A DNA stretch of 64,000 nt from Mesocentrotus franciscanus (lineage: Eukaryota > Echinodermata > Echinoidea > Camarodonta > Strongylocentrotidae): the NCBI GenBank assembly GCA_037976565.1, contig CP137667.1:31982459-32046458 (forward strand), in the 5' to 3' direction. A program made the translations under genes and the position numbers. Shown in pieces: positions 57,282 to 64,000 of this stretch; within the stretch, counting starts at the first letter, position 1, and each line of letters opens with the position of its first letter. The notes under the pieces were generated by a model. That model had not been told where the DNA came from. It worked only from the letters and a program-made list of their open reading frames with translations, and did not search any database.

Positions 57282-58529
57282 ATGTTATGATTTTTCACTT
57301 CCAATTCCAATGAAAAGCCTTAGGTACGCAGATATAGGTGACTATAGTGCCGTATATGTAGACTTACTGTCATAGATGCAGTACAGTAGGGAATATAATC
57401 TACGATCTTCATCAATTGTGATGGTTTGGATTTTTTCATGAACCAAATAAATTTACAAAATCAAGATTACTTAACCAATTTCCTAATTTGTAATTGTAGA
57501 TCTACAGAAAGCAAACTCAATGTTGTATTGAATTATGTGTTATTTATTTACTCACCTTCTGGACAAAATGAAGATCTTTAAAGTAGCTCCAATCCAGCAG
57601 CTAGCAGTCCAGTGTAAAGCAAAGTTGATCGTTTTCTGCAGACCGACTATTATTAATTCCCAACACAAGAGTGCGTGTGTGGGACTGCTGTCTGAGCTGA
57701 ATTCGATCCTTACTCATTTTGTTAAATTCTTGCTCTGGAATACTCTTAAATTCTTCTTTCCTGGTGCAAATCTAACTCTTATCCCCATACTGTGGGTTTT
57801 AAAGGAATTAAGACAAATCTGGCGAAATGGCAATGTAGTTATTGGAATACGCCGTTGAGCCGATCTGAATGTGTTGTAATTATTTGAATTTGAAAATAAA
57901 GTATTCACTTTGTACCACTAGATGGCAGCAAACATACATTGAGTGAAAGCTAAGTTTCTAAAGCTGTCATTCGTTATGATTTAATTTTTTTGGAGAATTA
58001 GTCAAAAACAAAATAAATGTATTTATTTTTGGGGGAAATTGTTACAATTCCATCCAATTGGATCAGTTCTAGTCATTAAAACGACAGAGTATTTTTTTTT
58101 GGTGCTAATTAGGTACTTTTTTAATTGAAATATTCAAAATAATAAACAGATAGATCATTTAAGTTAAAGATAAAATTAAAACATTCTTAATTCTTGATTA
58201 AATGTTCATACAATATAATTGAGCTCCATTAAAAGGGAAAGTTGAGTTCTGAGGAGGGCCAGTAATTTGTCCGAATCATCTTTGAATCTATTTTTCGTTT
58301 ACTTTAAAAGACAAAATATCTCAAAATTATTTTTTAACATTATAGACTTATATTTTGAAATATGTTTTGAATTGTGCAAATATATATTTGTAAATTGTAA
58401 GTTAGTTTCAAGAACCTTGCAATCAAATATCGGCCTACATTAAAAGCAAATAGCTGGTGACAAAATTCATTAATTTTGTAAAACATAGTACAATATTACA
58501 AAAATAGAACAAAAAATGGAGATAAAAAA
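57282..58529. other. No gene seen
   Basis: A 107-codon frame at 57535-57858 has no recognisable motif and no clear splice context. The rest is AT-rich. Confidence 0.4.
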
Positions 58530-59330
58530 TTTAAGTCCAGAAACATAGTAAAAAAATAGGAAAAAAATGGGTGAGAAAAATGTAAGTCCAGAAACATAGT
58601 AAAAAAAAGGAAGAAAATGGGTGAGAAAAATCTAAGTCTAGAAACATAGTAAAAAAATAGGACGAAAATGGGTGAAAAAATCTAAGTCCAGAAACATAGT
58701 AAAAAATAGGAAGAAAATGGGTGAGAAAATCTAAGTCCAGAAACATAGTAAAAAATAGGAAGAAAATGAGTGAGAAAATGTAAGTCCAGAAACATAGTAA
58801 AAAAAGGAAGAAAATGGGTGAGAAAATCTAAGTCTAGAAACATAGTAAAAAATAGGACGAAAATGGGTGAAAAAATCCAAGTCCAGAAACATAGTAAAAA
58901 ATAGGAAGAAAATGGGTGAGAAAAATCTAAGTCCAGAAACATAGTAAAAAATAGGAAAAAATGGGTGAGAAAATGTAAGTCCAGAAACATAGTAAAAAAA
59001 TAGGAAGAAAATGGGTGAGAAAAATCTAAGTCCAGAAACATAGTAAAAAAATAGGAAAAAAATGGGTGAGAAAAATGTAAGTCCAGAAACATAGTAAAAA
59101 AATAGGAAGAAAATGAGTGAGAAAATGTAAGTCCAGAAACATAGTAAAAAAGGGAAGAAAATGGGTGAGAAAATCTAAGTCTAGAAACATAGTAAAAAAT
59201 AGGACGAAAATGGGTGAAAAAATCTAAGTCTAGAAACATAGTAAAAAATAGGAAGAAAATGGGTGAGAAAAATCAAAGTCCAGAAACATAGTAAAAAATA
59301 GGACGGAATCGGGTGACAAAAATCTAATTC
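58530..59330. repeat. ~50-bp minisatellite, about 16 copies
   Basis: The unit TCCAGAAACATAGTAAAAAA, then TAGGAAGAAAATGGGTGAGA, repeats every 49-52 bp (58541, 58592, 58642, 58692, 58741 onward). Long minus-strand frames of Phe/Leu/His-rich sequence across it are a product of the repeat. Indels between copies do not respect codons. Confidence 0.9.
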
Positions 59331-59806
59331 GAAAGAATAGGGAAAAATAGCAAGAAATAGGTAAAAATAGTTATCAAACCACCTATTTGTAGAAAATAGA
59401 AAAAAATAGGCAGTCATATGCTATTTTAAATCTATTTTTAATAAAAAATAGTGTTTAAATAGGGTAAATTCACAAAAAATAGGAAATAAATAGTAAAAAA
59501 TAGCAAAAAAATATATTTTTCCAGAGCCCATTTTGACTAGGGCTGTGTGCGTGTGTGTTAATCGTAATTTACGTCCATTTGAGTGCTATGTAGACTAGAG
59601 GTCTACATGGACTATAATTAATTATCTAGACCTCTCTTAGTATACTCTTAGTAGAGTTACAGCCAGTTTCTTTTGAAAAAAGGTGTAACAAACTGTCACA
59701 GTTTGTCATAACGTACGGTTGTACACATCATATATTTGTATCATCCTCAGGCTCAAGTTAATCAAATACGTATAATGTATATTTATGTTTTAACTTTCTT
59801 CCAACA

Positions 59807-60581
59807 GTTATTCCCAACCCTGCAACTGCAAGCCATCTGTTTCCTCTGAAAAGATTGTTATTTTTGGTGACTCAATTCTTCGGGATTTGGAGGACAATTT
59901 ATCACATTCAGAATTTGGGATTGATGCCAGCGTTAAGTGTTTTCCTGGAGCTACTGTACAGACAATTCTTTCGTATGTAAAAATGTAAAAAGCCTGAACA
60001 GAGAAGGTGGACATCTTATAACTCATTGCATTGTACATGTTGGAACAAATAATTTAGAATTTGTATGTTGGGAGAGAGACAATTTTTACTGTCGTGAACT
60101 TTTCATTACGCTCTCTGAGATTTATAGGAACGCCTACATTATTTTTTCTCTGATTCTTCCTCGCTGGGATAACAATACACTTTACACGCAGTCTGTATAT
60201 TATAATGAACAGTTAGTTATTTTTTCACACAATTTGGAGAATTGTTTTATTTTTGATTGTTCCGAAGACTTTCTTTATTCTGACATAAACTATTGCTTGG
60301 ATGGTATCCATCTTACGACTAAAGGGAAGAGTCTTTTTTCTTATAACTTAGAACTTTTTATTATTAAATTTTCATGTATTAATTTTCCTTTACCGTCACC
60401 AACCGAAAGGCGAGTACCAAAGAAACATATAAGGTTATTTACACTGAGAAAAAAAAAAATTGAACAGAAACCATGGAGAGAAACGAATTTGGATCTGTAT
60501 CTATACATAAGGAGAGAGAAAGGACTACATGTACGTGGTGCCACAAGATCAAGGAGAAAAAAATGTAACAGTAAGAGCTAG
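59807..60581 (+). CDS. SGNH-hydrolase-like segment, frame broken
   Basis: After an acceptor (CTTCCAACAG) the frame reads KIVIFGDSILRDL, with the block I GDS that carries the nucleophile Ser, then CFPGATVQTI (block II Gly). It stops at 59985-59987. One base over, the frame continues with HCIVHVGTNNLEF (block III G-x-N) and CLDGIHLTTKG (block V D-x-x-H) to a stop at 60581. This is the GDSL/SGNH esterase fold, which occurs in stand-alone hydrolases and in some transposon proteins. The break is at a run of five A (59979-59983); a sixth would restore one frame. The C-terminal 50 residues are basic (RRVPKKHIRL, RSRRKKC). It is a decayed gene or an assembly error. Confidence 0.6.
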
Positions 60582-60599
60582 CTAGGTCTGCTCGTGCAA

Positions 60600-60852
60600 A
60601 AATGCTGATGAGTTTGGATTTGTGAAACCCAGAGTTTTTGCCCATCCAAAGGAACCACCAAAGCTTCCGCCAAACCGGCATGTTCCTGACACGCAAGGAG
60701 GGGCATGGAGAATAACTTACACTAAGGTGAATGGAAGATACACCATCCCTGCTGTATCAGCATGCAAGATCCCTACCCCTGCAACAGTGTATGTTTGCAG
60801 AAAAAGATGTGGGAAGAGGAAGAACAGGAGGAGGCAACAAGCCAAACGTTAA
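60600..60852 (+). CDS. Short basic ORF following the SGNH segment
   Basis: An open frame ADEFGFVKPRVFAHPKEPPK, then LPPNRHVPDTQGGAWRITYT, ends with a basic tail CRKRCGKRKNRRRQQAKR and a stop. It could be a continuation of the SGNH-containing protein by splicing (AACA/GTAAGA at about 60569 is a possible donor). I do not recognise the sequence. Confidence 0.4.
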
Positions 60853-61174
60853 CGGAAGAAGAACAAGAAGCAAGAGGTACAAGAAATTAAAGAAAATGCA
60901 CGATTCAAGTTTATTATTTTTGATTGAAAAATTAAATATCTTTTCTTTGAAGTATTACATGTATTTCTACTATAATCATAGTTTCTCTATATCTTTACAG
61001 TTTGCAACTTCTTAATACATACCGGTATTTAATAGATGTAAATGTAAAATTCTAACTGAAGACCTACTGAAGAGGATCCAAATTTACTATTTTTATTCAT
61101 TATTATTATCCATATTTGTAGTAGTGTAATTGTCATTAATAGTAGTAGTCTTCTTCTTATTACCCATTTTCAGG

Positions 61175-61869
61175 TCACCAGCTGGAGCCTAGGCCACCTT
61201 GACCGTCATCCTACATGGCCACCAGATGCAGACAACCAACACACACAACCATCAGTAGTGCACCTGAACTACAAGATGTGTCCTCAACCAACCCCTGCCA
61301 GCAATCTTCCAGCTTCTCAACCACTCAATCTTGCCACCATGCACTCAACACGACCACCTGATGCAGCCAACCTTCAGTATTCACCATCAACTCTTGCCAG
61401 CAATCGTCCATCAAGTCAACCACCCAATCTTGCCACCATGCACTCAACACGACCACCTGATGCAGCCAACCTTCAGTATTCACCATCAACTCTTGCCAGC
61501 AATCGTCCATCAAGTCAACCACCCAATCTTGCCACTATGCATCCAACACGACCACCTGATGCAGCCAACCTCCAGTATTCACCATCAACTCTTGCCAGCA
61601 ATCATCCATCAAGTCAACCACCCAATCTTGCCACTATGCATCCAACACGACCACCTGATGCAGCCAACCTCCAGTATTCACCATCAACTCTTGCCAGCAA
61701 TCGTCCATCAAGTCAACCACCCAATCTTGCCACTATGCATCCAACACGACCACCTGATGCAGCCAACCACCTGATGCCACAGGATCCTGTTTTTTCTTCT
61801 CAGCTTCCCAAGCAGGTTAACTCTGTTCCTAATTTACATAATGAACATATTGAATTTTCGTTGGGGTGA
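61175..61869 (+). CDS. Proline-rich ORF with 33-residue tandem repeats
   Basis: After an acceptor (CATTTTCAG) at about 61174 the frame is open to 61869. It contains just over four copies of a 99-bp repeat encoding RPPDAANLQYSPSTLASNRP, then SSQPPNLATMH. The repeat is a whole number of codons and the copies differ by few substitutions, so two plus-strand frames stay open through it. The tail reads FSSQLPKQVNSVPNLHNEHI and stops at TGA 61867. A run of four G just before the stop (61863-61866) would, with one more G, lead into the next frame. The repeat is likely to be disordered in the protein. Function unknown. Confidence 0.5.
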
Positions 61870-62397
61870 AGCATAAACCACATAAAACTCCAGTTGCCCC
61901 TTGTAAGAGACTAGCCTGTGGTCCCTGTATACTTTGTTCTCGTAGTTCCATAACCAAATATACCCATTTGTGTTCTCTAAAATCTAAAGCTTTAATTGAT
62001 AGCATCAAAAGCAGATATCCCGAAATTACAGAAACCCACTGTATATGTAATGCTTGCAGGATAAAATTCCATAAAAAGTTGAAAGATTCTGCATACACAC
62101 CAGAAAAAACACGTCAAAAAGAAATGCCCATCTGTTTTTTAGCCACCTTTTTATTGTGTACCAAAGAAGCTGAAGTTGAAACAAATTGTACCTTAAATGA
62201 ATTTAATGATGTTTTTTCTCTACAATGTGATTCAATTCCAAAATCCATATTTTTGTGCAGGAAACAGGAGTGATATATCTAATTTCAAAATTAGTGCAAG
62301 TTTAACACACTGTTCAGTTTGTGGCTCTTTAATAAAGGAAAGTGAGAAGAAATATTTGTCTTTGAATATTCCACTGGAAGGGGTCTCAAAACTTCAA
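61863..62397 (+). CDS. CxxC-rich segment of the right-end transposon-like gene
   Basis: The frame after 61866 reads VKHKPHKTPVAPCKRLACGP and contains CGPCILC and CICNACRIKFHKKLKDS, then breaks near 62265 by one base and continues with LTHCSVCGSLIKESEKKY to KLQ at 62397, where a MITE begins. Repeated C-x2-C pairs suggest zinc binding, probably for DNA. It joins the long frame from 62559 if the MITE is ignored. Two single-base breaks in about 530 nt point to decay or to sequence errors. Confidence 0.5.
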
Positions 62398-62558
62398 CAG
62401 GGGGGCGTTTCATGAAACAATTAGTCGGTGGTTTTCACCGACTAATATCATTTTCACCGACAATTTTATTGTCACCGACTATTTTCCAGGGCTCTGATTG
62501 GTCAAATTTAGTCGGCCCCGACAGTTGTCGGTGGACAAATGTTGATGAAATGCCCCTG
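62398..62558. mobile_element. MITE (161 bp) interrupting the right-end ORF
   Basis: The ends CAGGGGGGCGTTTCATGAAAC (two extra G) and GTTGATGAAATGCCCCTG are inverted repeats, and the interior repeats GTCGGTG-type motifs in both orientations. It introduces a TGA at 62413-62415. Removing exactly 161 nt would put the CAA codon ending at 62397 directly in frame with the ATC at 62559, so the insertion split a once continuous frame. Confidence 0.75.
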
Positions 62559-64000
62559 ATCAATCATTTGTTCACTGCTAGTGAAAAAGATTTTGTTTGT
62601 CAAGTTTGTCATCGATACTGCTTACGTAAAGTCCCATGTAAGCCCACACTAGATGACCTTCATAACAACATTAACACTCAAATTGAAAATTTAGAAATTG
62701 TATCTAATGAAACTTATTTTCTCGCTAATGCTAAATTCCAGACATATTTATTCATAATCAAATTATGTAGAAGTGATGGTGGTTTTTTACTGTCTGATGC
62801 GTATGAATATTTCCTTAAAACACTACAATCTATATGCTCAGACCAAATAATCTTTAATAGATATCATAGAACAAAAACCTGGCTTATGGCCAAAATACTT
62901 GACCAGCTAGGAGATGTTTTGTCCATTCATAGATCACTACGTAAAAAGGGTGTGTTCTTTTTTGTGGAAATTCTTACTACAGAGGAAATAATTGAACACT
63001 GGCACAACTCTGTAGCTAAAGTCAGAGCTCACACCATGACAATTGAAGATGATAAGACAGGTGGTTCAGATGAACATGTTGAAGGTGATGAAACAGTCCG
63101 TACAACCGATTATTACAAAGTCCTTTCACAGTTGCATACTCTCTTGCAATCTCAAGGAAAACAAATATCAGATCTTTTCTTTAAAAATCCATTTTCGGTT
63201 CTGGAATTTGATTTTACCTCCACTAATGAGCTGTTCAACCCTTTAATTTGGAATGCTCTATGTGTTTTAACAGGTAATAGAGATGAGTTGGCTACATTGA
63301 GCAGTTCTTTAGCATGTTTTGATAAAGAACCTCTGTGTTTTCCAAAGGATTCGTCACAACCAGGGTTTCAGAAATGCAATAAGAGAATTGCTGCCATGTT
63401 CATACTACAGTATATTGTAAATGATGAAAATTCTTATCCTTTTCATATCATAACAGCAAACTGTGTTAAAAAGCTTTCTCATTCATCAAAGCTTCTTCAG
63501 ATTGTAAATAATTTGGGATTTTCCTGTTCAGAATCTACTTTAGAACGATTTCTACAGGTACTGCAAGACCAGAGACAAATGTGTGGTGTTCTAAATAATC
63601 TTTTTCCCTCTGCTGTTACTCTAGTTTCACTTGATAATATTGATACTGTGTCGCCATATGCCGCAGTAAAAGTGGATGAACCAAGAAGCTGGCATGGAAC
63701 CTCTGTTATGGCGCAACAGCCCAAACCAATTTCTCAGAAAAAATCTAACTTTGAATCAGGAGTTCCAGTAGAATCTGATATATCTGATGATGCGGTTCCA
63801 AGCACTAGTGTATTCAGAATGGAGATGAAACCAAAATTTTGCAAACGGTTGTCAATGTCAGAAAGGCTCGATATACCTGCAAAATCAAAATTTGACATTC
63901 CTATGTGCAAAACTTTTATAAGAAGCCAAATTAAACTGGATCATTTTTTACCTCTGGAAAGTGAAAAAGAACCTGTTTCCAACCTTGAATCCAATTTATT
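62559..64000 (+). CDS. Long ORF, transposon-like family, 3' end off the window
   Basis: About 480 codons without a stop to the window edge (an in-frame ATG at 62550 lies inside the MITE). The start carries DFVCQVCHRYCLRKVPCKPT, continuing the CxxC region. Further on are KLLQIVNNLGFSCSESTLER, then LDNIDTVSPYAAVKVDEPRS and WHGTSVMAQQPKP. I recognise the (S/F)(W/F)HGTS-x-x-x-QQPKP pattern from multicopy uncharacterised proteins of corals, hydra and sea urchins that look transposon-derived; the same general group may include the LGGFH relic at 16.9-18.5 kb. No catalytic domain can be named from this part. An open frame this long argues that this segment was under coding constraint until recently. 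Confidence 0.7.
   Translation, partial: MNHLFTASEKDFVCQVCHRYCLRKVPCKPTLDDLHNNINTQIENLEIVSNETYFLANAKFQTYLFIIKLCRSDGGFLLSDAYEYFLKTLQSICSDQIIFNRYHRTKTWLMAKILDQLGDVLSIHRSLRKKGVFFFVEILTTEEIIEHWHNSVAKVRAHTMTIEDDKTGGSDEHVEGDETVRTTDYYKVLSQLHTLLQSQGKQISDLFFKNPFSVLEFDFTSTNELFNPLIWNALCVLTGNRDELATLSSSLACFDKEPLCFPKDSSQPGFQKCNKRIAAMFILQYIVNDENSYPFHIITANCVKKLSHSSKLLQIVNNLGFSCSESTLERFLQVLQDQRQMCGVLNNLFPSAVTLVSLDNIDTVSPYAAVKVDEPRSWHGTSVMAQQPKPISQKKSNFESGVPVESDISDDAVPSTSVFRMEMKPKFCKRLSMSERLDIPAKSKFDIPMCKTFIRSQIKLDHFLPLESEKEPVSNLESNL

Noticed and set aside
58531..59417. Long minus-strand frames (up to 185 codons) of FLTHFLPIFYYVSGLRF-type repeats
   Set aside because: They are translations of a 50-bp AT-rich minisatellite with indels that ignore codons; no splice or start context.
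1..64000. CRISPR array, operon or prokaryotic origin of the window
   Set aside because: Tandem arrays here are satellites without spacer structure; introns, LINEs, MITEs and an NLR gene show animal DNA.

Overview
This is eukaryotic DNA, AT-rich and intron-rich, packed with transposons and satellites. It contains a 23-base run of N at 54122-54144, so it comes from a draft scaffold. The best fit is an echinoid (sea urchin). The main reason is a minus-strand NLR-type immune gene with a short hydrophobic N-terminal leader that ends in a 2A ribosome-skipping motif, followed by a Death domain, a NACHT domain and LRR exons. That arrangement is, to my knowledge, characteristic of sea urchin NLR genes. 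I cannot name the species.

Layout. 0-1.0 kb: simple and tandem repeats. 1.0-42.2 kb: the NLR gene, read right to left. The 2A leader exon is at 42.1 kb, the Death exon at 41.4 kb, the NACHT exon at 38.5-40.2 kb and the first LRR exon at 35.4 kb; further LRR exons lie at 13.8, 10.0, 2.4 and 1.1 kb. The gene runs off the left edge. The LRR part sits in a roughly 3.77-kb tandem duplication array (1.9-16.6 kb) that multiplies one phase 0-0 LRR exon. Introns are filled with a 5'-truncated LINE (3.8-5.2 kb), satellite-bearing elements (5.4-7.3 and 27.8-30.9 kb), a decayed transposon-type gene (16.5-18.5 kb), a 2.8-kb element with very long inverted repeats (20.3-23.1 kb), LINE fragments and MITEs.

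42.4-53.9 kb: upstream of the NLR gene and almost entirely repeats. A foldback MITE lies just 5' of the leader exon, and a nested TTAA-type element at 44.2-45.6 kb. Next come three adjacent tandem-repeat elements (45.7-49.9 kb) whose ~140-160-bp monomers carry a nuclear-receptor DR1-like motif (TGACCTTTGACCT). A 217-bp hairpin satellite follows at 49.9-51.0 kb, and then AT-rich repeats.

54-59.5 kb: AT-rich sequence, a LINE fragment, a Mutator-like foldback MITE with a 9-bp target-site duplication (56.7-57.3 kb) and a 50-bp minisatellite. 59.8-64.0 kb: a plus-strand locus with an SGNH-hydrolase-like segment, a basic short ORF, a 33-residue tandem-repeat segment, a CxxC-rich segment interrupted by a MITE, and a long ORF still open at the right edge. 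Several single-base frame breaks lie in homopolymers, so it is either a decaying transposon-like gene or a gene with assembly errors.

All exon joins are inferred by eye from splice signals and reading-phase agreement. No database search was possible.
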